DNA of 64,000 bases from Patiria pectinifera (GCA_029964075.1 CM057149.1:32508900-32572899), one strand, 5' to 3'; positions 55,301-64,000 are shown, numbered from the stretch's first letter. The notes: generated from the letters alone by a model not told the origin. Made by a program: numbers and translations.

Positions 55301-56737
55301 CGATCAGCTTCGTCGGACAGTCCAAACTCACGGGACAGGATTCAAAGTCTGAACTTCGTTCCTCTTGAAAACATTTCACTAATGAAAAGGACAAAGCGAA
55401 TTGACTTTCTATGAGAGTTTGTTTTTGGGTTTGTTTTCTGCGGCATTTTAAGCATCTTAACGCACTTTTAATGACGTAAAGGTCAAGTGTGGGGGGAGGG
55501 CTGGAGTATCAATCGTTTCGTTAATGGGAAGGGATTAAGTATTACAGTATCGTGCGCTAATTCCACATTCTATTAAAACTAGAGGGTATATGTATTCAAT
55601 TCAACTTCACATTATTTTATTTCCATGCTTCATGAGAAAAAATTGCAAACTTTTAGAGTAAACGGTTCAACCATAAATCAGTAAAATATCAAATTTACAG
55701 CAAAACTAGAGGATCGCGTTTGTTGAGTTACAAACGCAGAGTGGTCGGGCAGACAACTTTTTCTTTGGGCCTAAACACTGCCAAGTTAAAATATGAATAT
55801 GTTTATGTAAGAGCAAAGGATGACGAAATTGAGTCCTCTTGAGTACAATCAATTATTTTGTTTGAAAAATGCATCTCGAACGGTTTGATAAATTTCAGTA
55901 AACATTCTATGTACACATACAAGTAGTTATTTCTGGTTTGATGACGTCATCAGTTAAAAACGAGAAGTGAATACTGATTTAGTTCGGAGAGGATAAATGT
56001 TCATATTGAAGTTCAAATAACGTATGAAAATGTGGAAAATATAAGTGTAAGTTTTAATAATACCCAACTTCCGGTTTGATGACGTCACAGCATTAAAGAT
56101 CTAAAGGTCAACAATGTAACCAATACCATTATTTGGGCTACGAAAGCAGTCATAAGACAGGGATTACATGATAGAAGTTACGGGGAAAAATTACCATTTT
56201 CGAATTCCTCCTACAGTAACTTCCGGTCTGATGACGTCATAATTGTGAAACCTTACAAAGTTATATAATTATAGTTGATAACAAAATAACAAGGGGCAAT
56301 TTGGTAAAATTTGGACGGATAGTTTTTAAATTAAAACAAAAGGAAACCCTATTTAATGTTCCGCTAGAGGGCGCCCTTTCAAATGATGACTTCATAATGC
56401 TGCTTTGTGTCCTTTATTCCGTTCTTAACACTTCCATAATTTATTTGCAATAGTAAAGAGCTTCCGCTTTCGAGTTATATTCAATTTTCATTTCACTTCC
56501 GGTAACACCGGGCAGTCCCCCGTTGCCCCCCCCCCCCCCCCGATCTTCCAATGGACCAATTTCGGATGGGGTACATTGAGCAATATATGTTGTTACGTAG
56601 CTTAAAGGTTAACATTAAGCAGTAAAAAGGTGCGTATGAACATTCTGGCTTTCTGAACGGAAAGAATCACACTTACCACTGGTTGATAATGAGGTTATCC
56701 AAACTAGCAACAGCAGGAAATCCAACCTCAACCCCAT
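46014..56737 (-). CDS. Secreted modular protein with Methyltransf_FA (FAMeT-like) domain, 9 exons, 374 aa
   Basis: Exons: 56737-56677, 55348-55196, 54366-54283, 53318-53226, 52830-52747, 52455-52354, 50926-50834, 49111-48953 and 46309-46014 (1,125 nt with stop). Every intron is phase 1, so the middle exons are symmetric modules that can be duplicated without frame damage. Order: signal peptide, Cys-rich module ending CTLP, two EGF-like modules cut to four cysteines, Pro/Thr/acidic linkers, and a C-terminal Methyltransf_FA domain (from residue 224) with YLHTVSEPVLYYEI, TYIRERSAKGLDTITE, LSPDEFRGFWITFDP and PIPVRAFGIQSS. Despite the family name, such domains in animals have no shown methyltransferase chemistry; extracellular binding is likelier (inference). 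Inclusion of each linker exon in one transcript is unproven. Confidence 0.8.
46493..46541. repeat. Fragment resembling the CRE-ETS satellite
   Basis: TGACGTCATCAG followed by ACCCGGAAGTGGTAAT echoes satellite phrases. It lies in the last intron of the secreted protein gene. Confidence 0.4.
47220..47425. repeat. Minisatellite of TTCGGACTATCGAACC units
   Basis: Seven or so imperfect units of about 24-32 bp contain CATTCGGACTATCGAACCTT. Each unit carries overlapping short inverted repeats (TTCGG/CCGAA-type). Confidence 0.75.
48018..48441 (-). mobile_element. tRNA-derived SINE with (ATT)n tail
   Basis: On the minus strand it starts GGGGTGCTGTGGTCTAATGG (A box) and carries GGTTCGAATCC (B box) about 40 bp on. 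It then has GAGCAAGGCACTTTACC and ATGGGACGTAAAGCCGTAGG, and ends with a LINE-type tail and (TTAT)n at 48018-48037. It lies in the last intron of the secreted protein gene. Confidence 0.85.
48953..49111 (-). CDS. Secreted FAMeT-like protein exon 8: first half of Methyltransf_FA domain
   Basis: Acceptor TTTATAG before GTTGTCCCTC, donor AGATAC|GTAAGT, 159 nt, phase 1-1. It encodes GCPSYSTNNGVVQFNVLMLP then SVTVYLHTVSEPVLYYEI. The YEI strand is the usual start of the conserved core. Confidence 0.8.
49840..50160. mobile_element. Foldback MITE with strong central hairpin, copy 1
   Basis: Outer arms: ATTGGTAATAAGATAAGG and GGTAGCACCA on the left, TGGTGCTACC and CTTATCTGATCATTGATAAT on the right. 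Centre: AAAAGAACCGGGGA..CAGTATGCTCTGCCCGTCGTCA and its near-perfect complement around a ~9-nt loop near 49985. Confidence 0.85.
50834..50926 (-). CDS. Secreted FAMeT-like protein exon 7: linker 3
   Basis: 93 nt, phase 1-1. EEIPADDPREPPEQIPSSSA continues into TSATSPPTTAT. It lies in the first copy of the 1.5-kb tandem duplication and keeps acceptor TTATCAG and donor CACAG|GTGATT, so it should be spliceable. Confidence 0.72.
51370..51690. mobile_element. Foldback MITE with strong central hairpin, copy 2
   Basis: The same element carried along in the tandem duplication. The GCCCGTCGTCA / TGACGACGGGC core is kept. Confidence 0.85.
52354..52455 (-). CDS. Secreted FAMeT-like protein exon 6: linker 2
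   Basis: 102 nt, phase 1-1. EEIPADDPREPPEPPEQIP continues into SSSATPATSPPTTAT. It is three codons longer than exon 7 through an extra PEP/EPP-type unit. It lies in the second copy of the 1.5-kb tandem duplication. Confidence 0.72.
52747..52830 (-). CDS. Secreted FAMeT-like protein exon 5: four-cysteine EGF-like module 2
   Basis: 84 nt, phase 1-1, same splice sites as exon 3. It encodes CLSNPCPELHRCEETATSYRC and NGTQ. Intron sequence on both sides is also shared with exon 3 (TCATACTCATAGAAATAAGA), so exon and flanks were duplicated together. Confidence 0.78.
52907..53030. repeat. Inverted pair in a duplicated intron
   Basis: CCTTCAATGGCGAAAGCATTGTG near 52920 is complemented by ACAGTGCTTTCGCCATTGGA near 53000. 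The left half recurs at about 54460, with the duplicated EGF-like exon. Confidence 0.7.
53226..53318 (-). CDS. Secreted FAMeT-like protein exon 4: Pro/Thr/acidic linker 1
   Basis: Acceptor TTATCAG, donor CAACAG|GTGAAT, 93 nt, phase 1-1. It encodes EEVPADEPPEPREQIPSTPA then APATSAPTTAT, a flexible, probably O-glycosylated linker. It is the most diverged of the three linker exons. Confidence 0.72.
53514..54012. mobile_element. Non-autonomous element with GGCGTAGC-type ends, copy 2
   Basis: GGGTCGTAGCTAGG at the left, then GGCCTCCGTAAAATCAAA, TATATGGCGCTTTTCAGGGC and long G- or C-runs, and GATCGCCTATG at the right. It has the same phrase order as 12330-12780. Confidence 0.75.
54283..54366 (-). 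CDS. Secreted FAMeT-like protein exon 3: four-cysteine EGF-like module 1
   Basis: Acceptor ATAATAG, donor CACAAG|GTAGGA, 84 nt, phase 1-1. CLFNPCPALHRCEETVTSYRC has the EGF spacing C-x4-C-x5-C-x8-C, but cysteines 5 and 6 are absent before the exon ends at NGTQ. NGT is a glycosylation sequon. A near copy is exon 5. Confidence 0.78.
55090..55130. mobile_element. Solo end of the 470-bp MITE family
   Basis: GTCTATAGAAGTCGATTTACTGGTCTG matches the right end of the family; nothing of the left end is present. Confidence 0.55.
55196..55348 (-). CDS. Secreted FAMeT-like protein exon 2: Cys-rich module
   Basis: Acceptor AAGTTCAG, donor TGCCAG|GTAAGA, phase 1 on both sides, 51 residues. It encodes DFESCPVSLDCPTKLIGKAK, then IRRGGRVRYRPEPPKCTLP, with three cysteines. 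I do not recognise the fold. The exon makes sense only as the module between signal peptide and first EGF-like exon. Confidence 0.7.
55900..56420 (-). repeat. Diverged inverted relative of the CRE-rich satellite
   Basis: The minus strand carries TGACGTCATCA + base + ACCGGAAGT exactly at 56239-56219 and with one change at 56087-56067; a weaker version lies at 55949-55929. CGCTAGAGGGCGCCC near 56363 matches the satellite's GAGCGCCCTCTAGCGACAG inverted. It lies in intron 1 of the secreted protein gene. Confidence 0.7.
56677..56737 (-). CDS. Secreted FAMeT-like protein exon 1: signal peptide
   Basis: Twenty codons and one base encode MGLRLDFLLLLVWITSLSTS, an ideal signal peptide, before donor CAGTG|GTAAGT. 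The phase-1 exit fits exon 2. Confidence 0.8.
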
Positions 56738-57575
56738 TATTCTGATCTCAAGTTCTGATAGCTGGTTTCTAGTAGGCGACCGGCTGTAGCGATATGCATC
56801 GCTGGAAACATTTCGTCTTTCATCGGAGAGGTTTTAAAGTAAACTCCATAATGTGCAACTGCCAATGTTTTGAATCCAAACAGCAACGTAGAATTTTAAC
56901 AGCTAGTTTGGATTAATTTAGGAACAGGCAAAAAGGCTCGGGTCGAATGCTTGTAGTTTAGTTAAGACACACGGACCACTGACAATAGTTGAGAAGTGAC
57001 TATTGTTTTTCACTGACCACAAAACAGTGTGCCAACATTGTTCAGGATGCCTTGAGCTTTATCCAGAGTACGCACCATTGTCAGAATGGCGCCTAGCCTT
57101 GTGTCAAGAGAAGGATGAATAAGTAACCAGTACACGGCTCTTAATGTCTGCAATATTTATTACGAGTCAATTAACAGGGCTACATCGCACGCAAGGAATT
57201 GATAGTGTTTCGAACCACTGAAAACATATAAAGAGATGGTACAAGCAAAATGATAGGCAGTCAAAGTCGTCTGAAATAATGATCAATTGATTTTTTTTGG
57301 ATGAATGACATTGATATAATGCGTTCAGAAATTGAGATGCTGTCATAAAATTAGGGTTTATTTCAGATGCTTTGATTCCATCGTTCCTTGCTCTATATGA
57401 TTCCATCAAATGCATTATTTTAATACTGAATTGCCATTATTGCGCAGAAAAGGAAAATATATCGTATTGATCTTGGGGTAACATATCACCGAGATACAGT
57501 TTGTGTTATCAAAATTATATTAGTGTGAATTTTTCCCTTTTTGTTTCTGGTGAAATGTTGATAACATTGGGTCGT

Positions 57576-58762
57576 ATGAATAAACACTAGCAAATGCTTG
57601 GAAGTTTAAGCAAAATAGTGTAAAAGCAGTTACTTTGGAGTAAAAGCCTTAGGGAAAAAGCAAATGCTTGAATCAATAAGAAAACAAGATTTATTGTACT
57701 GTTCAACATTTTTCACTAGACTTTCAATGATGAGAAATACTTCTACCTAGCGCACACACACACAGGTTTCACACGTGCGGCAACAGTTCAAATCATCAAA
57801 GTGATGCATACACTACAGAGGTAGTAGAAGTAGTAGAAACATTTATTTCAATGTTGCCATTTCCACACAATAAAATGCTTCAATGCCGTGTAAACATATT
57901 ATACACAGAGCAAAATGCAATGAGTTATATAATTGTGTATAATAATGTCCATGGATCAAGAACAAATTTACGACAACATTAAGGTATAAGGTGAAGCGTC
58001 ACGCTTTTGTACCCTAACCTATCGACAGACAAGTGGACATGACCGAGAAAAACAGAGACAGTGACAAAGGACAAAATGGACAAGTTGATCCTCAAATCCA
58101 GCTAAAATGATGAAGAAAAATTTCCCCAGTTGCAGAAAGTGTCCTGTAGACGAAGTCACAGTTGCATAAAAAATATAGAAACATTTTTTTTCAGCCGGTA
58201 AAATCATACTGACATTTTGAAAATAATATTGAAACAAAAATAAACGTTTGAAAAGATTTATTACCGAATAGACGGGTGATTATTTCATTTTCATCATTTT
58301 TATCGTTATGTGCTGCATCGAAATTTCAAAGTAAAATTTCGCAGATCTCGAATAAAACGCGAAACTATCGTTTCTTCTAGTGATGAAATTAAAAAATGTT
58401 GTTTTTACTTTCGCGTAAATGTGAATGGAAATAATTTTTACTCATTTTACGCGATTAACATTAATAATAATGCAGCAGTTTTCGTGCAGATGCATTTGCT
58501 ATAAGTTTTAAAGGTAACCCCAATCCAGCCTTGAAAAATGACTAGTGAATACTTGAAATCTGAAGCATTTACTCCTTTTTCATTAATACGAATAAAGCAA
58601 ACGCTTATAGTCTAGGAAAAGCTAAAAAGTATAAAGTAGGCCTAATGCTTTAAGGTGTTGGCAAACGCTTTTTGGTAAAGCGTCTAGCTTCATTTTATTC
58701 ACACAGATGCAATGCTTAAAAAAAATAGCAGTAATAGCAAATGCTAGTTTTTATTCATAGCC
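57576..58762. mobile_element. Possible ~1.2-kb inverted-repeat element
   Basis: TATGAATAAACACTAGCAAATGCTTGG at the left (split by a few bases) corresponds inverted to AGCAAATGCTAGTTTTTATTCATAG at the right. GCAAATGCTT and GCAAACGCTT repeats lie near both ends. The interior has no recognised gene; its short frames are AT-rich. Confidence 0.5.
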
Positions 58763-59049
58763 CCATTGTCAACCCATATGCATCAGTGCTGTCTAGCTAT
58801 ATACAATACTGTCGGCACTTAGCGTGCGATTAGTATATGCAGGAGGCACATCAACCGCTTGCTTCGTCAACGACATAGCCTATGACGTCACAAGGAAATA
58901 AATTATAAAGCTCATAGTCTAGTGCATGCACAGCATCCATGCATACACGGACTGTCTATAGTGATATCAGGGCTAGGCTTGACAACAGCCATCATAATCA
59001 TCATTTTCTGGCTATACGGCATTTTTGCCAATGCGCGCCACATAAAAAA

Positions 59050-59568
59050 ATGGCGAAATGCCAAGTGCCCGAGTGCTTCAACCGGCGCGATAAGGACAAA
59101 GGCAAGAAGAGTTTCTTCCGCATCCCCGACCCGGCCAAGGGGTACCGGGACCTGGCCCAGAGGTGGCTGACCAACATCGGCTCGGGTAGGCAGGTGGAGG
59201 GCTTCGTCTTCTCCAAGAATAAGCTGGTTTGTGAGGACCACTTTGAGGTGACGTGTTTCAGGGAGGATCTGCAGGCCCGGGTGCTTGGTTACCGGCCGGC
59301 GCGCAAGAAGCTCAAGCCGGGCTCCGTGCCAACCATCTTCGCGAGCTGTCAGGACGGGAGACGGGACCCGCAGCGACTATGGCCCAGTCAGCATCTCACG
59401 GTTGGCCGCAAGGTGGGCAGTTTGGTGGGAATGTCAATTGTATTGACGACCTGTCATGAATATTCATGTTTGGTTATTATGAGCGCGTGCATTTCAAACG
59501 GTAATAGCTATGGCGGCATGCTCTTCAACAAGTTCTTTTTCCCCCTCTCAATAAATTTTGATCTTTGA
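59050..59568 (+). CDS. THAP zinc-finger domain protein, 172 aa
   Basis: A C2CH THAP domain occupies residues 1-98: MAKCQVPEC supplies Cys4 and Cys9, KKSFFRIP follows, W39 is in place, VCEDHF supplies Cys61 and His64, and GSVPTIF near residue 91-97 is the AVPTIF-type closing motif. THAP domains bind DNA and occur in host regulators and in P-element-like transposases. Only the domain plus a ~70-residue unconserved tail is present, with no DDE or coiled-coil segment visible. A donor-like AAG|GTGGGC at 59412 could instead splice to an unseen exon. ATG 59050 is chosen because it starts the domain exactly; the frame is open back to 58939. Confidence 0.85.
   Translation: MAKCQVPECFNRRDKDKGKKSFFRIPDPAKGYRDLAQRWLTNIGSGRQVEGFVFSKNKLVCEDHFEVTCFREDLQARVLGYRPARKKLKPGSVPTIFASCQDGRRDPQRLWPSQHLTVGRKVGSLVGMSIVLTTCHEYSCLVIMSACISNGNSYGGMLFNKFFFPLSINFDL
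59550..59555 (+). terminator. Poly(A) signal AATAAA near the THAP stop
   Basis: AATAAA lies just inside the end of the open frame and is followed by T/G-rich TTTTGATCTTTGAGCG. It supports a short transcript, although it overlaps the last codons. Confidence 0.4.
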
Positions 59569-59574
59569 GCGTTT

Positions 59575-60452
59575 TATTTAAGCCAAAAATCCTTTTAAAA
59601 GTGGGTGTTTATAACCCTAATCCAAAAAAAGGCTTTTATTTTGGATTACTTAAGCGGACAAATGAATTTGCCCAGTCCCGGTTCCATAAAGGTGGTTGGA
59701 AACCGTGGCGGCGCCAGACTCTTCAATTGCGGGGGCCGGGTAGTGAGGGAGTGAGGGGCAAAGAAATCATTAGGAGCGGGGGGGGGGGGGGCAACATAGA
59801 AAAACCACCGGAAGTGGAAAAATCGAAAGGGGGCGGGGGAGCTAGGACACAATTGGGTGCAAATTCCCGTAGCGCAGCTTCTGTGGAAAACATCCTACCC
59901 TTCGAAAACTGAATGATTGTCCGATCGCAAATAATTGGACAGGCCTCATTAGTCCATTACTAAATGCAGGCCGATTTTGGTCGATGTCTCAAAAAATGAA
60001 TTGCTTTGTATTTCTAAGGAAAACATAGCAATTTCAATTGTTCTGGTGGCGACACGCCCAGTCGTATTTCTCGTATCCCTCCGCTTAATTTAGAAGCGAT
60101 GTTTGGGAACATCATTCTGTTTGTCGTCACTGTTTAGGAAATGTTGTAGATTGATCTAGGGCTCAGTTTTACAATAAAAATAAAGAATGCTGAATTCATC
60201 TTTAAAATTATGCATGCAGGTCTACGTCTCATAAATATTAAAGGCACGTCACTCGCGCGCGCTTGGTTCACAGCAAAAATAACATCTGGCAATTGATCAT
60301 GAATGGACCAGCGAGAATTCGGTTCTCGATCATGAATATTGTATGAGGTATAATACATTCTACCTCAACATAACCTCCAATCAAAATCACGTGAGATTGA
60401 ATTCATGGCCGGAAAACGGGGGAAAAAAAAAGAAAAACGAAAAAAAAAAAGG
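59575..60452. other. Intergenic DNA with a G-run element
   Basis: 59700-59860 contains a long G-run and GTGGCGGCGCCAG, like the other G-run MITEs, but clear ends are not seen. The rest shows no gene. Confidence 0.4.
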
Positions 60453-60624
60453 AAAAAGAGGTGTGAAGCCATACTGCTGTTAATTTGATGGGCGGGGGGG
60501 GGGCAAATGCTCCCCTGCTCACGCTCGGAAAAATGATAAATTGTTAATATAATGAAAAAGTTAAGGAATTTTTGGGAAAATTTTGCTTCCCCCCCCCGGA
60601 AAAAAATCCTGGCGACGCCCATGA
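60453..60624 (+). mobile_element. MITE with GGGCGTCGC-type ends, copy 4 (left end eroded)
   Basis: GCCATACTGCTGTTAATTTG, CACGCTCGGAAAAATGATAA and the right end CTGGCGACGCCCATG match the 41550 copy. Confidence 0.75.
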
Positions 60625-61083
60625 TTGTATTATCTGGTTGTACTGAGGTATGCCACACATTTAAGTAACAAAAGAAAGCAGAAACGGGCCTGCCTACTAT
60701 AACCGGCCGTTTCGTGCTGATTCATTAGTTATTCAAAGTAGCATCTATTACACTGGCTGCACCCAAAATTATGAACGGTGGGGAACTTCTACTGAAGGGA
60801 GGGCCTCATGTGACTCCTCATTACGGTAGTGGATTGGTAGAATCCCAATCGAACTTCACTTCGTTCGTTTAATTGGAGACAATAGTTCGGACAATAGTCC
60901 TTTATGCGTTGCAGGTGTCTCGATCGCTGTCTGTTATTTGTTATTTTAATTTAGTAACAATTTAGTGACAATTAATTCACAAAAAGTTTACTCATGCCTA
61001 TCTTAGCGAGTCAAAACCACTGCCCTCTAATCCGCCCCAATGCACACAGGTCTATAGCCCTAAAAATTCATCAAAAATAATGA
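60625..61083. other. Intergenic DNA without a recognised gene
   Basis: TTTATGCGTTGCAGGTGTCTC and CACTGCCCTCTAATCCGCC (about 60901-61038) loosely match 34275-34380, suggesting an old repeat. Confidence 0.4.
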
Positions 61084-61605
61084 AAATTTTGAATCTGATC
61101 GTCTTATGATAATGTCATTTATATAGACCGGAATATTGTTAGCTACATTTTGATACCCCGTTTGCTACCAAAGACTGTAAATCGTCCAAACTTGACAACG
61201 GTTTATGAAAAAAATGGCGATTTGAAAAGTTGCAAATTTAAAGAGTACGGGAGTGGAAATTTCTGCGAGTGACAATGTCGCACTGCCCGAAACGAACGGC
61301 AGGGAATATCAGTCGCACAGTGCTTACGTGCATGGGAGCACGCGAATTGAATTACCCGTTCGGGCACTGTGCAGTCGATTGGGGCCAATTACGGGCATGT
61401 GTGGTTTACAATTTTGTGTGGTTTGCAATTTTTCCATGCGTATAATCTTTAATTTGCAACTTTTCAAACTGCATCATTTTTCATAAATCATTGACAATCT
61501 TGGACAATTTACAGTTTATGGTAGCAAACAGGGTATCAAAATGTAGCTAACAAAACTCTCCAAAGGTCTATATAAATGACGTCACCGTAAGACGATCACA
61601 TTCAA
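61084..61605. mobile_element. ~520-bp foldback element
   Basis: The left arm has GATCGTCTTATG, AATGTCATTTATATAGACC, GTTAGCTACATTTTGATACC and GAAAAGTTGCAAATTTAAAG. The right arm has these inverted (GGTATCAAAATGTAGCTAAC, GGTCTATATAAATGACGTC, GTAAGACGATC). A central inner hairpin lies near 61268-61375 (GTGACAATGTCGCACTGCCC / GGGCACTGTGC-type). Confidence 0.85.
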
Positions 61606-62029
61606 AATTATGACCCCTACAATGAGTGTGGACTTTTCTTTTTTGCGGTGATTATACGTACAAAATTAATGTATCCTTAATGATATTTTTTTTCGTCATC
61701 GGTTATACCTTTAATAGGGGACAAGGTTTTGATTTTCCTTGAATCGATTTGAAATAGTACAATTCTCGGTATAATGATAGTGACACAAATAATCTTTAAA
61801 AAAAAATCTGCAATAGACTTTTTTAAGTTTGTATTTTTGTTCTTAAATACAGAATTCCAAAATACGCTCCAGGCTTAAACCAGACATTTCAGTTCCGGTT
61901 CCGGGTGAACTTCAATCGATTTCCAGTTCTGTCTACGGAGCCGGTGAGATGAGCGGGCCAGCGGAACCACCGCACTCCCAGGCACGTGTAAGGATGGCTC
62001 TCAGCTCCTAACCCCATCCCACGTACTCA

Positions 62030-62100
62030 AACACCCCACCCCAAACCACCCCCAAACCACCCCCAAACCACCCCATCCTAAACCACTAAGCTACACCAAA
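62030..62100. repeat. C-rich minisatellite (CCCCAAACCAC)n
   Basis: About five 11-bp units. The complementary strand is G-rich and could form four-stranded structure. Confidence 0.8.
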
Positions 62101-62610
62101 AACGTGTGCGGTCACTCGCACTACATCCTTAACATCGCTGTACTGCAACGTCAAGAGCAAAATCCGGCAATTGGCACTTCTGTACACTATTGGTCATTTT
62201 CTACAAATATACTGATTTAATAAGAAAAAAGGATGGCTTAGGCCACACAAAAAAAGTTTCCGGTTTCTGGTATGCGCGCGCGTCGCCGTAGCCATGCGCG
62301 TCGGCAAAATGAAAAAGGTATTTTTTTCAATGAAAGATGATGTCTCAAAACCGCCAAACTCACTGGTTTGACTGGAATCCTGCTGCTGCACAATTTTAAC
62401 GTGTTTTTAGATTGGGTTATGGTCGAGAATAAGCTTTATGTGGCCTCTCTGGACTCCCATATATTTGCACTAAGTTTAGTCGGCCACCATTTGCAGTCAT
62501 CAGCCGACATTTTAAGCAAAAAAATCAGTAAAAAATAAAAGCCGCGTCGCCGCACCACTTTTTGGGCAAGCTCCATACCAGAAACCGGATACCTTTTTTG
62601 TGGCCTTACC

Positions 62611-62980
62611 AATAATAACAATAATAATAATAATAGTTGGTATTTATAAAGCGCACGAATTCACCAGGACTGGCGCTCAAGGCGCTACATCATTATTACC
62701 CCTGCTCATTGGGCCCATGAAACATTCCAAATACCATTTCAGCTCCCCAGCTCGATGATGCCTGTTAGGCGCAAGGAAGCTATTAACCATCGCTGCCCTC
62801 ACAGGTACCCATGTACTCCTGGGTTGTTGGAGAGAAGCAAAGAGTGACAAATTAAGTGCCTTGCCCAAGGGCACACGCACCATGACCCGGCCCCAGGCTG
62901 GACTCGAACCCACAACCTGCTGCAGCTTTACCCGCAGACCACGAATCCAATGCCTTTAACCACGAGGCCACAGCATTCCA
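62611..62980 (-). mobile_element. tRNA-derived SINE with (ATT)n-type tail
   Basis: On the minus strand: GCTGTGGCCTCGTGGTTAAA (A box), GTGGGTTCGAGTCC (B box), CAAGGCACTTAATTTG and CTTGAGCGCCAG, then GCGCTTTATAAAT and (TTA)n. It resembles the 48-kb SINE in layout but has a different body, which it shares with the fragment at 22604-22830. Confidence 0.85.
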
Positions 62981-63165
62981 CTCAAGCTAGACGAACGTAT
63001 TCCTCACCTGTTTCATGTATTCATTTGGACCAATATTCATAATGACATATGAGTGAGTGTTTATGAATGGAAAATCAGATGAAGCCACGTACTACATGCA
63101 TGTGCAAGCAAGCTTTTGACGGGACGGTGTTATATTCGAATCAATAACAAGTCATCTCAAGCCGA

Positions 63166-63351
63166 AAGCTGTTCAAATGAACTTGAGACAAAACTTCACA
63201 GCAACATTCCATTGTCATTATTGTTCATCCTGTTTCTCAGGGGCGGATCTAATTTTCAGGCTGTTCAAATGAACTTTGACAAAACTTCACAGAAACATTC
63301 CATTGTCATTATTGTTTATCCCGTTTCTCAGGGGCGGATCTAATTTTCAGG
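63166..63351. repeat. ~88-bp direct tandem duplication
   Basis: ACAAAACTTCACAG..AACATTCCATTGTCATTATTG and TTTCTCAGGGGCGGATCTAA occur twice in the same order. Confidence 0.85.
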
Positions 63352-63585
63352 AAACGGGAAGGGGGGGGGGGGTCGAGCGAAGGCTTGCCAGAGGCAGGTG
63401 GACACGCAACACAAACACCTCGGGGGGGGGGGGGTCGGGGGTTGCCTCCGGGAAAATGTTGAACTCAACGATGCTTTATCATATCCTTCTTTCTAAGGCG
63501 ATTTGAGAACATATTTAGGAAATTTAGCACTCCATTTATTTTTTGTGGCCCCATTTTACTAGTTTACTAATTTAGTCAGCGGGTG

Positions 63586-63612
63586 AACCCCCCCCCCCCC
63601 CCCCCCCCCCCG
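63586..63612. repeat. Poly(C) run
   Basis: A run of more than twenty C residues ends in GGATC. Several G-runs of 8-12 bases (63361, 63422) lie just upstream. Run length in the assembly is probably unreliable. Confidence 0.8.
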
Positions 63613-64000
63613 GATCAGCTACTGTTTCTTGTGACTGGACTTGTGAAAGGACTTGTGATATATATTCTTGACTGGACTTGTGATGGACTTTTGGCAGTGG
63701 ACCCGGCTCGACTAAAACAGTTTCTGTCATGTGAGAAAAGCTCCAATACCAAGTTCTTTGATTTTTTCCCCGTAGCAATTACCCAATTCCTTGCCAGCTG
63801 AGAGCACGATGGGAGACCAGGATGACGTCACGAGAGAGCCGGGTACCAGGCAAATTCTGACCCCTGTGGTCAGTGCTGCCATGAGTCCACCTGACACATT
63901 GAATCTGGCTCCTGGGAACCACCTCAAAGTATGTCAAGACCTTGTTTAATGCAGTTTGGTCGATGGCCGCAATTTTCTTTCTTATGTCTATGGCTAAGGA
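63613..64000. other. Window end without a recognised gene
   Basis: A GACTTGTGA-type short repeat lies at about 63635-63690; no gene is recognised. Confidence 0.35.

Noticed and set aside
55017-55394. Whole 125-codon minus-strand frame as one exon
   Set aside because: Only 55196-55348 has matching acceptor, donor and phase; the ends of the frame run into intron.
62030-62100. Telomere-like repeat
   Set aside because: The unit CCCCAAACCAC is 11 bp and not a known telomere motif; the block is short and internal.

Overview
The window is animal nuclear DNA. It has split genes with consensus GT-AG introns, metazoan membrane-protein families, and intergenic and intronic DNA crowded with small inverted-repeat elements, SINEs and LINE fragments. 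Compact introns of about 0.3-4 kb, tRNA-headed SINEs with ATT-type tails and very many short foldback elements fit a marine invertebrate. An invertebrate deuterostome (echinoderm, hemichordate or cephalochordate) is my best guess, by inference only. No prokaryotic or organellar feature is present.

Layout. 1-10.5 kb is a tandem array of long satellite units, roughly 2.9 kb each and later ones shortened. It is packed with TGACGTCA palindromes (CRE-like), often as doublets 11 bp apart. In front of it lies a minisatellite of perfect hairpins, and behind it a tRNA-containing inverted-repeat element and a ~300-bp tandem repeat. 10.7-12 kb is a large foldback element, followed directly by a lone first exon of a monocarboxylate-transporter-like protein. 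13.1-14.5 kb is a decayed LINE. 17.3-30.2 kb (minus strand) is a complete eight-exon organic anion transporter gene (OATP/SLCO family, 678 codons). Its introns hold many MITEs, including a 2.8-kb foldback element with nested insertions. 31-37 kb is repeats, including a second copy of the 10.7-kb foldback, a pogo/Tigger-like MITE and a LINE fragment. 37.55-40.3 kb (plus strand) is a complete two-exon two-pore potassium channel gene (433 aa), whose intron splits the first selectivity-filter glycine codon. 40.7-46 kb is mainly repeats with one small CpG-rich patch. 46.0-56.7 kb (minus strand) is a nine-exon gene for a secreted modular protein: signal peptide, short Cys-rich module, two four-cysteine EGF-like modules, three Pro/Thr/acidic linkers and a C-terminal Methyltransf_FA (farnesoic acid O-methyltransferase-like) domain. 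All its introns are phase 1, and part of the gene has grown by a recent 1.5-kb tandem duplication. 59.05-59.57 kb (plus strand) is a THAP zinc-finger protein. The last 4 kb are repeats and a SINE.

The genes form no operon-like unit. The transporter, the channel, the secreted protein and the THAP protein look like unrelated neighbours. The strongest points of interest are the exon-shuffled secreted protein growing by tandem duplication, the CRE/ETS-dense satellite with a diverged relative 45 kb away, the compensated hairpin minisatellite, and the lone transporter exon beside a foldback element. Coding calls rest on reading-frame, splice-phase and family-motif agreement by eye; no database search was run.
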